NCBI GenBank assembly: GCA_030427735.1 | Contig: JAUIBP010000012.1 | Span: forward strand, 1-64,000 | DNA: 64,000 nucleotides | Direction: 5' to 3' | Source: Bacteroidia bacterium | Lineage (GTDB): Bacteria > Bacteroidota > Bacteroidia > Flavobacteriales > Flavobacteriaceae | Shown here: positions 24,874 to 34,816 of the stretch, piece by piece | Numbering within the stretch: the first letter of the stretch is position 1 | Layout: each line of letters begins with the position of its first letter | Notes under the pieces: model-generated | The model's database searches: none | What the model saw: only the letters and a program-made list of their open reading frames with translations | What the model was told of the DNA's origin: nothing | Program-made: the position numbers and the translations under genes

Positions 24874-27800
24874 ATGCAGGTAAGTAGAGTTTTTATTGTG
24901 ATTTTAACAGTGGGTTTGTTTTTTATAACACCTTGCCAATCTCAGGTAAAGTGTGTTATAGAAAAATACTCGACAGCAAATGGTCTTTCTCATGATGGCG
25001 TTATGGATATCCATAAAGGAAACGATGGTTATATGTGGTTTGGTACTTGGGACGGCATCAATAGGTTTGATGGTGTTAATTTTGTAACCTACAAAGCAAG
25101 GGCAGGCGATAAAAGTAAGCTTGGTAACAATAGAATAGAACATATAGAAGAAGATTATTTAGGGTATTTATGGAGTAAAGCATACGACAATCAGATTTAC
25201 AGATTCGATAAAAAGAAAGAGACGTTTTTGTCTATTTCTGAGATTATTAAAACTCAAAAACAAAAATTTGTAAATATTATTCCTACAAAGGATCATGTGT
25301 GGTTAACAACATTGAATCATGGTATTTATCAAGTAGTTTACCAAGATTCACTTCAATTTAAATTAAACCACTATAGTGCGAGTTCTAAAACGGGCGCAGA
25401 GTTGCCATCCAATACAATTAGTTTTATTCACGAACAAAAAAACAATAACGTATGGATTGGTACCACTAAAGGTCTTTTGTTTTTAGAGCTCCAAACAAAT
25501 GGAACTTTTAAAAGTTCAAATATATTGCCGGGAACCTCGATAACAGCTGTTGCCGAGGGCGATACACAAGTGTGGTTTACAACCGATAAAGGGGTGCTGC
25601 TTGCTTACGATAAAACGTTAAAAAGTTTTAAGGAATACGCTATATCAAATCAGAAATTACAAGGAGTTTGCGTCTCTAAAAAGGAGCCGGTTGTGTTTGT
25701 ATCTACCGCAAACGGTAAGGTTAAAACTGTAAATTGCAACACGGGTAAGGTTATAAGCGAAGCACAAATGCCTGGTAAGTCTTTTTTTAGTATTTACGAA
25801 GATAAAAACGGATTACTATGGTTAGAGCCAGAGTTTAGAGGAGTTGTAAAATTAGATGTAAAAACAGGCGTTTTTAAATATTTTGTTCAGAAAAACGATG
25901 CGTCTTTTCAAATTTTTAAAAATAATTTCGATGTGTTCGAAGATAAGTTTGGAAGAGTTTGGACTTGCATGAAAGGAGGAGGGTTTGGCTATTATAATCA
26001 AGAAACAGACGAAATTGGAAGGTTGTACGATAAAACTGCCGAAGATTCCAGTTTGGCATACAACATTATTACCAGTAAATATTTAGATGCCTCGGGGGTG
26101 CTATGGTTAAATACTAACGACCGTGGGATTAATAAAGTTATTTTTCAGGAAGAAGATTTTAAGCATCAATTACTATTTGATGTTACAGATAATAAAACCG
26201 ATAATGAGATTAGAGGACTCTTAAGCGATTCCAAGCAAAGGCTATGGATGGCATCAAAGTCAGACAAGTTGGTAATTACCAAAAACGGGAAGCCAGTAAG
26301 CAATCCCATAGTTAATTGGCCAAAAAATGGGATAGACCTAATTTATGTATTGTTTGAAGATAGCAAAGGCAATATTTGGTTTGGAACAAAAGGCAATGGT
26401 CTGTTTAGGGCCAAACCCTTAAATGAAGAGCGTTCGCAATACACACTTCAATCGTATAAACACAATGCAAATGACAGTAATAGTATAAGTGGCGACAAAA
26501 TATATTCGATACTTGAAGATAAATACGGGAGAATTTGGGTTGGCAATTATGGTAAGGGTATAAATTTAATAACCGAAGACAATGGTGAAGTGCAATTTAA
26601 AAATGTAGAAAATTGCTTTCAAAATTACCCAATTAATTCTTGTAATCTGGTAAGGCATTTATTTGAAGATTCTAAGGGGAAAATTTGGATTTCTACAACA
26701 AACGGACTTTTAGTGGCGCAACCAACAAAAGATAATTTAAGCGCTTTGCAATTCGAAACTTACCGTAAAGTTTCTGGCGATAGTACCAGTATAGGGAGTA
26801 ACGACATTTTGTTTGTACAAAAAGATTCTAATCACACATTATGGGTGTCGTCGGCAGGCGGAGGGTTGAGTAAAGTTATAGAACGTAATAATACCATACG
26901 CTTTAAAACATTTACCTCGCAAAACGGATTGCCTAGCGATTTTATATTAAGTATGGTAGAAGACAATCATAAAAATCTTTGGTTGGCTACAGAAAACGGT
27001 ATTTCTAAGTTTAATCTTAATAATTACTCGTTTAGAAATTTTGATGCTTACGATGGCTTGTATAAAACGGGGTTTTCAGAAAGTTCTAGCTTAAAATTGC
27101 CCGACAACAATTTATTGTTTGGTTGCATAAAAGGATATTTAATATTCAATCCAGAAGCTGTAAACGATATTAAAATACCTGCTGCTATGAGCTTTTCTAA
27201 GTTAGAAATTAATAACGAAGAAGTGTTTTTAAATACCGAGCAGTCTCCGCTAACAAACAATATTAATTACAGTGGTTCTATACATTTAAATTACAATCAA
27301 AATACAATAGGCCTTAATTATCAGGTTCTTGATTACCGCTCTAATAAAAAACAAACCTATGCTTATCGTTTAAAGGGAATCGATAAAGAATGGCATAATG
27401 TAAATAATCAAACAAAAGCAACTTATACAAATTTAGCACCAGGCGATTACGAGTTGGAGGTAAAATGTGTAAATCCCGAATTATATACCAATACACCAAG
27501 TAAATCGTTAGCCATATCAATTGCGCCTCCGTTCTGGAAAACGACCTGGGCTTATGGGATTTATATTGTTTTGGTATTACTGCTTCTGGAACTTATCAGG
27601 CGTATTGTGTTTTCCATGATTCGTTTAAGAAACAAGGTGGCTTTAGAGCAAAAGCTAACCGAATTAAAGCTTAATTTTTTTACTAATATTTCTCACGAAT
27701 TAAGAACGCCACTAACATTAATAGTAAATCCAATAGAAGAAATTGCAAAAGATGAAAAGCTTTCGCCACGAGGTGAGCAATATATAGAAGTAGTCCGTAA

Positions 27801-29238
27801 AAACACAAAGCGCATGGTTCGTTTTGTAAACCAGTTACTCGATTTTAGGAAAATACAAAGTGGTAAAGCCAAATTAAATGTCGTGCAGATAGAACTCATT
27901 TCATTTGTAAACGAAATAGCATCCTTGTTTTCGGAGGCAGCTTACGAAAAGCAAATCGATTTAAAAATAATAACCAATACCGATAAATTATTTGTAAATG
28001 TAGATGCCAAAAAAATAGATATCGTAGTGTATAATTTGCTGTCTAATGCTTTTAAATTTTCGCCGAAAAATACAACTATAACTTTAGAAGTAATAAAAAA
28101 TGAAGGCGATGCATTTACAATAAGAGTAATAGATCAAGGTATTGGGGTAGATCAAGATAAATTGAAAGATATTTTTAAATTATATTTTGAAGGCGAAGAA
28201 AACAGGGCCGGACATATAGAAGGGACAGGTATTGGTTTGGCTTTAAGTAAAGAGTACATTAAGTTGCATAAAGGGAAAATTTTTGCAGAAAACAATAAAA
28301 CCAAAGGCTTAACAGTAACTCTTAAACTTAACTCTTTAAAAGTACAGGAACCGCAAGAAGCTGCAAAACTAATAACAACATTTCCTTTAGCCAACCGCAA
28401 TACAAAACCAAGTGTTGAAGGTTTAGAGTTAAAAGAACAAAGCAATGTTAAGATAGAGGCGCCAGCTAGCGCACCACAAGTTTTAATTGTAGAAGATAAT
28501 AATGAATTACGTAGATTTTTAGTGAATCAACTTCGTAAATCTTATAGAATTCTAGAAGCTGCTAATGGAGCTCAAGGTTTCGAAAAGGCCAAAGAGCATG
28601 TGCCAGATTTAATTTTAAGCGATATTATGATGCCCGTAATGGACGGAATCGAATTTTTAGATAAAGTAAAAAATACCGATGCTACAAGTCATATTCCAAT
28701 AGTACTGCTTACAGCAAAAACAACAGTAGAAACTAAAATTGAAGCCTTAGAATATGGTGCCGATTTTTACATAACCAAACCCTTCGATACTTCGTTTTTA
28801 AAAGCTTCAATTAAAAACTTAATAGAAAATCGAAAAAAACTATTCGATAATTTAGTCGAAAATCCAAAAACTCTAGAGTTAGCGCCTAGCGAAATTGTAA
28901 TAACAACAAAAGATGAAGCATTTTTAAAAAATGTTATTGCGGAGGTCGAGCAACAAATGGAAAACCCCAAATTTAATATTGATGCCTTAGCAAACGCAAT
29001 CAATATGCCACGGGCAACATTTAACCGAAAGTTTAAAAGTCTTACCAATATGACGGCTGTAGAGTTTGTTCGTGATATGCGTTTAAAACGGGCAAAACAA
29101 TTATTAGATGCTGGCGAGAGTAATGTTTCCGAAGTCGCTTTCGATGTCGGCTTTAATAGTGCAGGTTATTTTAGCACCTGTTTTAGAGAAAAATACAATA
29201 TGTCCCCAAAAGAATACTTAAAAAACCATCTTGCTTAA
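24874..29238 (+). CDS. Hybrid two-component system (HTCS) sensor-regulator of the pectin locus
   Basis: 1454 residues from the ATG at 24874; a TTG at 24865 is an alternative. Signal peptide (about 1-24), two seven-bladed Reg_prop propellers (about 30-760, repeats such as WFGTWDGINRFDG), a Y_Y_Y domain (about 780-890), a membrane helix (about 895-918), HisKA with FFTNISHELRTPL, HATPase with GTGIGLALSKE, a receiver with Asp in LSDIMMPVMDG, and a C-terminal AraC helix-turn-helix. The periplasmic sensor binds an oligosaccharide and the AraC part activates the locus. It lies between the two operons it probably controls. All catalytic residues appear intact. Confidence 0.96.
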   Translation: MQVSRVFIVILTVGLFFITPCQSQVKCVIEKYSTANGLSHDGVMDIHKGNDGYMWFGTWDGINRFDGVNFVTYKARAGDKSKLGNNRIEHIEEDYLGYLWSKAYDNQIYRFDKKKETFLSISEIIKTQKQKFVNIIPTKDHVWLTTLNHGIYQVVYQDSLQFKLNHYSASSKTGAELPSNTISFIHEQKNNNVWIGTTKGLLFLELQTNGTFKSSNILPGTSITAVAEGDTQVWFTTDKGVLLAYDKTLKSFKEYAISNQKLQGVCVSKKEPVVFVSTANGKVKTVNCNTGKVISEAQMPGKSFFSIYEDKNGLLWLEPEFRGVVKLDVKTGVFKYFVQKNDASFQIFKNNFDVFEDKFGRVWTCMKGGGFGYYNQETDEIGRLYDKTAEDSSLAYNIITSKYLDASGVLWLNTNDRGINKVIFQEEDFKHQLLFDVTDNKTDNEIRGLLSDSKQRLWMASKSDKLVITKNGKPVSNPIVNWPKNGIDLIYVLFEDSKGNIWFGTKGNGLFRAKPLNEERSQYTLQSYKHNANDSNSISGDKIYSILEDKYGRIWVGNYGKGINLITEDNGEVQFKNVENCFQNYPINSCNLVRHLFEDSKGKIWISTTNGLLVAQPTKDNLSALQFETYRKVSGDSTSIGSNDILFVQKDSNHTLWVSSAGGGLSKVIERNNTIRFKTFTSQNGLPSDFILSMVEDNHKNLWLATENGISKFNLNNYSFRNFDAYDGLYKTGFSESSSLKLPDNNLLFGCIKGYLIFNPEAVNDIKIPAAMSFSKLEINNEEVFLNTEQSPLTNNINYSGSIHLNYNQNTIGLNYQVLDYRSNKKQTYAYRLKGIDKEWHNVNNQTKATYTNLAPGDYELEVKCVNPELYTNTPSKSLAISIAPPFWKTTWAYGIYIVLVLLLLELIRRIVFSMIRLRNKVALEQKLTELKLNFFTNISHELRTPLTLIVNPIEEIAKDEKLSPRGEQYIEVVRKNTKRMVRFVNQLLDFRKIQSGKAKLNVVQIELISFVNEIASLFSEAAYEKQIDLKIITNTDKLFVNVDAKKIDIVVYNLLSNAFKFSPKNTTITLEVIKNEGDAFTIRVIDQGIGVDQDKLKDIFKLYFEGEENRAGHIEGTGIGLALSKEYIKLHKGKIFAENNKTKGLTVTLKLNSLKVQEPQEAAKLITTFPLANRNTKPSVEGLELKEQSNVKIEAPASAPQVLIVEDNNELRRFLVNQLRKSYRILEAANGAQGFEKAKEHVPDLILSDIMMPVMDGIEFLDKVKNTDATSHIPIVLLTAKTTVETKIEALEYGADFYITKPFDTSFLKASIKNLIENRKKLFDNLVENPKTLELAPSEIVITTKDEAFLKNVIAEVEQQMENPKFNIDALANAINMPRATFNRKFKSLTNMTAVEFVRDMRLKRAKQLLDAGESNVSEVAFDVGFNSAGYFSTCFREKYNMSPKEYLKNHLA

Positions 29239-29251
29239 GATGGTTTTTTTT
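29222..29251 (+). terminator. Terminator overlapping the end of the HTCS gene
   Basis: ACCATCTT (29225-29232) pairs with AAGATGGT (29237-29244) around GCTT and is followed by eight T. The stem includes the last codons and the stop codon, so the gene and the terminator share sequence. It isolates the HTCS transcript from the SusC operon. Confidence 0.85.
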
Positions 29252-29390
29252 ATAAAGTACAGATTGTAGAGTATATAAACCTGTGTTTTATGTGAATAGT
29301 TTGAGGCTTCAAACTCAAAATCAAAACCAAAACAATAAAATAAGGGAAGTCCTAGTGTTTAAAGGCAAAAGACTAGATGTAATTTTATTA

Positions 29391-29489
29391 ATTTGACTAA
29401 AATTTATGTAAAAAATAGCGATTTGATTAAAATTTAAAAGCATTTGATGAGAATTTAAAAGTGTTAAAGCGGTTGTTAAAATAAATTTG
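29391..29489 (+). promoter_or_regulatory. SusC operon promoter with three HTCS boxes
   Basis: Three direct copies of one 20-bp box: ATTTGACTAAAATTTATGTA (29391-29410), ATTTGATTAAAATTTAAAAG (29421-29440) and ATTTGATGAGAATTTAAAAG (29442-29461). Starts are 30 and 21 bases apart, so all face the same helix side. A -7 element TAAATTTG (29482-29489) begins exactly 20 bases after the last box, as in the GH105 promoter. Probable binding site of the HTCS AraC domain. Confidence 0.78.
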
Positions 29490-29520
29490 AAAGCCATTTG
29501 TAAGTGATTGTAGGGGTTGT

Positions 29521-29539
29521 ACCATATAAATATCGGGCA
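29521..29539 (+). repeat. Shared leader motif, copy 1 (before SusC)
   Basis: ACCATATAAATATCGGGCA in the untranslated leader 66 bases before the SusC start. A near-identical copy (one base shorter in the A/T run) sits just before the PL1 gene at 36584-36601. Function unknown; possibly an RNA-level or operator element. Confidence 0.5.
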
Positions 29540-29604
29540 AACCAGACTTCACTTTAAAATGGAAAACAAATTCTAACTAATTAATTTATTTTAAACGACC
29601 ATTT

Positions 29605-32600
29605 ATGTTAAATCATCATTTTTCAAACTATTTATTTTTCTTATTGAAAGTGAGGAAAGGAAAAAAGTTCGCGCTACACAAAGCCCGCTTTTGTTTCATT
29701 TTTCTAGGCCTATTATGTACCGCGGGGCAGTTACAGGCCCAAACCATTACCGGTACAGTAACTACTAAAGATTTTGGAGACCCTTTAGCTGGAGCAACCA
29801 TTATGGTAAAAGGAAGTTCTACAGGAACAGTAACCGATTTCGATGGGAACTATTCCATCACAGCAACTACAGACAATCCTGTTTTATTGTTTTCGTATCT
29901 CGGGTACGTAATGCAGGAAATAGCTGTAAATGGGCAAAGCGTAATTAATGTGGTTATGGAAGCCGACGAAAACCAGCTAGATGAAATTGTAATTGTAGAC
30001 TACGGATATGGTAAAGTGAAAAAGGAAGACATGACCGGGGCAGTATCTAGCATGTCTGGGAAAGAAATTGAAAAAATACCAGTGGCTACCGCTTCAGAAG
30101 CAATTACAGGTAAACTACCAGGGGTTAATGTGTTTTCTGCCGATGGCGAACCAGGAGCCGATGTGCAAATACGTATTAGAGGTGGCGGATCGATAACACA
30201 AGACAATTCACCACTATATGTAGTAGACGGATTTATAGTTAATACCATTAACGATATTCCTGCTAGCGATATAGAAAGTATAGACGTGTTAAAAGATGCT
30301 GCAGCAACAGCGGTTTATGGGGCGCGAGCTTCTAATGGGGTAATAGTAATAACTACTAAAAGCCCTAAAATAGGTAAAGTGTCTGTGTCTTATAATAATT
30401 ATTTTCAATGGAATACATTGCCAGGCGATAGACGTTATGAGGTGTTGTCGCCATACGAGTTTGTATTAGCCAATTACGAGTATCAAGCCTTAAGAGGAGA
30501 ATCTGCTTTACGTGGGCACGAGCGTTATTTTGGAAATTATGAAGATATCGATATCTATAAAAGTAAAGAAGCTACAGATTGGCAAGAAGAACTGTTTGGC
30601 GGATCGCGTTTATCTCAATACCACAACTTAAGTGTGAGTGGTGGTACCGAAATGACCAATATGCGATTAAGTGTGTCTCATAACGACGACGAAGGTTTAT
30701 TAGTGGGTTCGGCTTACGAAAGAACAGCTATTAACTTTAAATTAAATCAGCAATTAATACAAGATAAATTATCTTTAGATGTTGGTACAAGAATTACCAA
30801 TACGGTAATAGATGGTGCAGGAACTTCTACCAACGCCCAATTAAAAATTAAGGACGCGGTGCAAACCAGACCTGTTAATGGTATTGCAGACGATTTAGAT
30901 ATCGATTTAAATCAACCTAATTCAGATAACGATTATCAACAATTTCTTTTAAGCCTTGTAGATCCTAGAGAATTAGTAGAACAGGATTGGCGTAAAAGAA
31001 CCTACAATTCATATATATTAAATGCAGGTTTAACCTGGCAAATAACAAAGGGTTTAACTTTTAAAACTACCTATACTACCGAAAAGGAATTTAGAGAAGA
31101 GCTTCGTTTTTACGGGCCTTTAACTGGAGAGTCTTTTAATAATGGAGGAAGCATGCCTTTAGGACAAAAAGATAACAGAGAAGAATTTTCTTGGCGTTGG
31201 TTAAATACCATAAACTATAAAAAATCTTGGGGAGACGATTATGCTTTAGATTTTTTACTAGGGCAGGAAATGTCTTCTAGTGGTGGCAAACGCGATTTTA
31301 CCAGAGCCGAAGATTTTAGACAATCTATAACTCCAGAAGAATTGTTCGCTAATATGGCGTTTGGTAGAATAGATAGAAAAGAAACTGCAGACTTTACAGA
31401 TTCTAACAGGCAGTCGCTTTTTGGACGTATGGATTTTCAGTTATTTAACAGATATATTTTTACGTTAAGTTTTAGAGCAGACGAATCGAGTAGGTTTTCA
31501 AAAGAAAATCGTTTAGGCGTGTTTCCTGCATTGGCTTTTGCTTGGAAAATTCACGAAGAAGGCTTCATGCAAAACGCCGATTTTATTAACGAGTTAAAGC
31601 TAAGATTAACTTATGGTGAAACGGGGAACGACAGAATTCCTGCTACAGCTACACAATTCTTATTTGGAGCAACTACAAACAGAGGACCTGGTTTTGGAAA
31701 TATAGATAACGTATACTACTCGCCAGACAGTAATTCGCTGTACAATCCAGACTTAAAGTGGGAAACTACAGCAACCAGTAACTTGGGGTTAGATTTTGTA
31801 ATGTTTAACAGACGTATAAACGGAAGCTTAGATGTGTATTCCAACAAAACTACCGATTTGTTATTGCAATCGGCCATTCCAGACAATACAGGGTTTTCTA
31901 CACAGTGGAACAACATTGGGGCAACATCTAATAAAGGTATCGAATTTGGTGTTACTGGATTTATTGTAGATAATACAGATTTTAGCTTGTCGGCTAATTT
32001 TAATATCGGTAAAAACGATTTTAGAATTGATGCTTTGGATGGCACCACAGAACGTTTTGAACGTTCAGGATGGGCAAGTACAGATTTAAATAATATAAAC
32101 GATTATTATTTAAGAGTAGGTGGTAAAGTAGGCGATATTTATGGATATGTAACAGATGAGATGTATACTGTAGACGATTTTTCGCATTACGATGAAGCTA
32201 CCGGAAGTTATGTGTTAAACGACGGGGTGCCTAATTCTGGTGGTGTAGTAGGGAATACCAATTTACGTCCTGGTTTTATGAAATTAAAAGATTTGCCTAC
32301 GGTTGATACCGATGGCGATGGCGTAGCCGATGCAGGCGATGGTGTTATAGATGCTAACGACAGAAAAGTAATAGGTAATGCTTTACCAGATTTTCAAGGT
32401 GGTTTTGGTTTAAATGCACGCTTCAAAAATTTCGATTTTTCAGTGTTTTTTAATTACCAATATGGTAACGATGTGTACAATACTGGGAAAATTCAGTTTA
32501 ATCAATTCCGACGTGTATCTAATGGTAACCTGCTAAGCGGTATGAGTACCGATCATAGGTTTACATATATAGATGTAGATGGACAATATACAGGAGTTCC

Positions 32601-32961
32601 TGGTGGTATTGTAACAGATTTAGATCAATTAGCACAATTAAACGAAGGTAAGACCATGTGGTCGCATGCCAGTCATGGTATTGCTGGAGCAGTTGTACAT
32701 TCTTGGGCAATAGAAGATGGGTCGTTTTTAAGATTAAACAACCTAACTGTAGGCTATAGTTTACCAACAAAATTAATATCGAGAATTGGCTTGTCGCAAT
32801 TCAGAATATATGCTACAGGACGAAACTTACATATATGGACAGATTATTCTGGCTACGATCCAGAAGTTAGTTCTAGAGGTAATGGATTAACACCAGGTGT
32901 AGACGATTCTTCTTTCCCAAGAAGCAGATCGTATACAGTAGGTTTAAACGTAACATTTTAA
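29605..32961 (+). CDS. susC: SusC-like TonB-dependent outer-membrane transporter
   Basis: 1118 residues. A long N-terminus holds the signal peptide (cleavage about 45, LQAQ). A carboxypeptidase-regulatory-like domain (about 47-125, ITGTVTTKDFGDPLAGATIMVKG) precedes the plug (about 135-250, with the SusC features PLYVVDGFIVN, IESIDVLKDAAATAVYGARASNGVIVITT) and a 22-strand barrel ending in NVTF with terminal Phe. With SusD it imports pectin oligosaccharides across the outer membrane using TonB. First gene of the second operon, 3 bases before SusD. Confidence 0.96.
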   Translation: MLNHHFSNYLFFLLKVRKGKKFALHKARFCFIFLGLLCTAGQLQAQTITGTVTTKDFGDPLAGATIMVKGSSTGTVTDFDGNYSITATTDNPVLLFSYLGYVMQEIAVNGQSVINVVMEADENQLDEIVIVDYGYGKVKKEDMTGAVSSMSGKEIEKIPVATASEAITGKLPGVNVFSADGEPGADVQIRIRGGGSITQDNSPLYVVDGFIVNTINDIPASDIESIDVLKDAAATAVYGARASNGVIVITTKSPKIGKVSVSYNNYFQWNTLPGDRRYEVLSPYEFVLANYEYQALRGESALRGHERYFGNYEDIDIYKSKEATDWQEELFGGSRLSQYHNLSVSGGTEMTNMRLSVSHNDDEGLLVGSAYERTAINFKLNQQLIQDKLSLDVGTRITNTVIDGAGTSTNAQLKIKDAVQTRPVNGIADDLDIDLNQPNSDNDYQQFLLSLVDPRELVEQDWRKRTYNSYILNAGLTWQITKGLTFKTTYTTEKEFREELRFYGPLTGESFNNGGSMPLGQKDNREEFSWRWLNTINYKKSWGDDYALDFLLGQEMSSSGGKRDFTRAEDFRQSITPEELFANMAFGRIDRKETADFTDSNRQSLFGRMDFQLFNRYIFTLSFRADESSRFSKENRLGVFPALAFAWKIHEEGFMQNADFINELKLRLTYGETGNDRIPATATQFLFGATTNRGPGFGNIDNVYYSPDSNSLYNPDLKWETTATSNLGLDFVMFNRRINGSLDVYSNKTTDLLLQSAIPDNTGFSTQWNNIGATSNKGIEFGVTGFIVDNTDFSLSANFNIGKNDFRIDALDGTTERFERSGWASTDLNNINDYYLRVGGKVGDIYGYVTDEMYTVDDFSHYDEATGSYVLNDGVPNSGGVVGNTNLRPGFMKLKDLPTVDTDGDGVADAGDGVIDANDRKVIGNALPDFQGGFGLNARFKNFDFSVFFNYQYGNDVYNTGKIQFNQFRRVSNGNLLSGMSTDHRFTYIDVDGQYTGVPGGIVTDLDQLAQLNEGKTMWSHASHGIAGAVVHSWAIEDGSFLRLNNLTVGYSLPTKLISRIGLSQFRIYATGRNLHIWTDYSGYDPEVSSRGNGLTPGVDDSSFPRSRSYTVGLNVTF

Positions 32962-32964
32962 AAC

Positions 32965-34797
32965 ATGGATATAAAAATAAAAGAGATGAAAGTAAAAAAT
33001 ATATTGGCAGTACTAACTGTGTTGGTATTTGCTTCGTGTAGTGACGATTTTTTAGATCCGGATTCAATATCAACATTCGATAATGAATATATCTACTCCA
33101 ATGTAGACGATGCCAGAAATGGCGTAAATGCCGCATATTCATATTTTAATCAGGATGCCTTCAGGTCGCGGTTATCTAATAATATGACCGGTAATACCGA
33201 TATAGAACATCAAGGCGGATGGGGCAGTCAAGGCGATCGTTACCAGATTTGGAACTTAAACGCTAATTCAAGTAATAGAGATTTGGATATTGTCTGGACC
33301 AATGGATATAAGGCCATTAGAGATGCTAATATTTCTATAGAAGGAATTATGAATAGTGGTAATTTAGATTCAGACGACCAATCGGTAAGAGATACGTTTT
33401 ACCAATTGTTAGGAGAGGCTTACACTTTAAGAGCCTATTGGTACAGCATGCTAATTTACTATTTTGGAGATATACCTTATGTAACCAAGGCACCTGTTGC
33501 TGGCGATAATTTTTTCTTGCCAAAAACACATAGAAACGAAATTTTATCGGGAGAAATTCAAAATTTGATAGATATTGAAGAACACATGAAATGGGCAGAT
33601 CAATGCCGTTTTGGGATCGAGCAAGTAAACCGAGAGTATACTTTGGGTATGATTGCCCGTTTATCTTTACAACGCGGGGGATACTATTTAACTCCAGAGT
33701 TAACAATGGTTCGCGATGGCGATTATTTAGACTATTATACTTTAGCTAAAACGTATACAGCTAAACTCATGACGTTAAAAGATAGAGAACTACCAAGGGA
33801 TTTTAGACAAGTTTTTCTTAATCAGGCTAAATTTCAATCTCCAGTAAACGATGATGTGTTGTTCGAAGTGCCATTCTCGTTAAACAGTGGCGATGTGGGG
33901 TGGAATATTGGTATTCAGGTAGATGGAGGTACCACCGCGGCCCACGACTACGGATCTGGAGGAAACTACATGGCTATGCCACCGTCGTATTACTTGTCGT
34001 TCGATTCTAACGATATCAGAAGAGATGTAACCTGCGGATTATATAAAATTACTACAGAGTTTACTAAAGAATTTATTAACGGTCCGTTAAACATTTCTCA
34101 AGGTAAATGGAGTCGTGTAGATTTAGAAACCCCTCCAGGGCCATCTACAGCTAAAAGTACAGGGATTAACTGGCCAATGATGCGCTATTCCGATGTTATT
34201 TTAATGTATGCCGAAGCAGAAAATGAATTAAACGGGCCGACATCCGAAGCTCAAAATGCACTACGTCGTGTACGACAAAGAGCATTCGATAGCGCCGATT
34301 GGAGCGAAAAAGTAGATCAGTACATTGCAAATGTTTCAACGTCTAAAGATGCTTTTTTTGAAGCCTTAGTAGACGAGCGTGCGTGGGAGTTTGGCGGAGA
34401 AATGATTCGTAAATACGAGCTAATTCGTTGGGGAATCTATTCCGATAAGATGAGAGAAACCGTAGAGACACTTAAAAAACTGGCCGACGATGCCTATAAC
34501 GGTACCACACAATACCCAGATTATATGTATTGGAAGGTTGACGAAAGTGGCGAGTTTGTAATTTTAAATCCAGATACTAAAATAGTTGCTGCCCCAGACG
34601 AAACCTGGAATCGAGTGCCGTTTTTATTAGACATGCACAGCGACCAGACGACTTACAAAGAATGGGTAACAAGAGATTGGGAGAATTACATAGATAATGG
34701 ACCTGCGCCTGGTGTGGCAAGATACATTTTTCCAATACCAACAATCGCAATAGAAAATAGCCAAGGAACTCTTAAAAACGATGGTTATGGATTTTAA
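32965..34797 (+). CDS. susD: SusD-like surface glycan-binding lipoprotein
   Basis: 610 residues from the first ATG; a second ATG at 32986 (MKVKNILAVL) gives a more typical lipoprotein signal, with the lipid Cys in FASCSDD. The SusD/RagB fold shows in the TPR-like helices (GEAYTLRAYWYSMLIYYFGDIP), the LMYAEAENEL segment, the ERAWEFGGEM.RKYELIRWG block and the FPIP end. It forms the lid of the SusC transporter and captures oligosaccharide at the cell surface. The next gene may start inside its last codons but more likely 20 bases downstream. Confidence 0.95.
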   Translation: MDIKIKEMKVKNILAVLTVLVFASCSDDFLDPDSISTFDNEYIYSNVDDARNGVNAAYSYFNQDAFRSRLSNNMTGNTDIEHQGGWGSQGDRYQIWNLNANSSNRDLDIVWTNGYKAIRDANISIEGIMNSGNLDSDDQSVRDTFYQLLGEAYTLRAYWYSMLIYYFGDIPYVTKAPVAGDNFFLPKTHRNEILSGEIQNLIDIEEHMKWADQCRFGIEQVNREYTLGMIARLSLQRGGYYLTPELTMVRDGDYLDYYTLAKTYTAKLMTLKDRELPRDFRQVFLNQAKFQSPVNDDVLFEVPFSLNSGDVGWNIGIQVDGGTTAAHDYGSGGNYMAMPPSYYLSFDSNDIRRDVTCGLYKITTEFTKEFINGPLNISQGKWSRVDLETPPGPSTAKSTGINWPMMRYSDVILMYAEAENELNGPTSEAQNALRRVRQRAFDSADWSEKVDQYIANVSTSKDAFFEALVDERAWEFGGEMIRKYELIRWGIYSDKMRETVETLKKLADDAYNGTTQYPDYMYWKVDESGEFVILNPDTKIVAAPDETWNRVPFLLDMHSDQTTYKEWVTRDWENYIDNGPAPGVARYIFPIPTIAIENSQGTLKNDGYGF

Positions 34798-34816
34798 ACA
34801 ATTAACGATAAAACAA

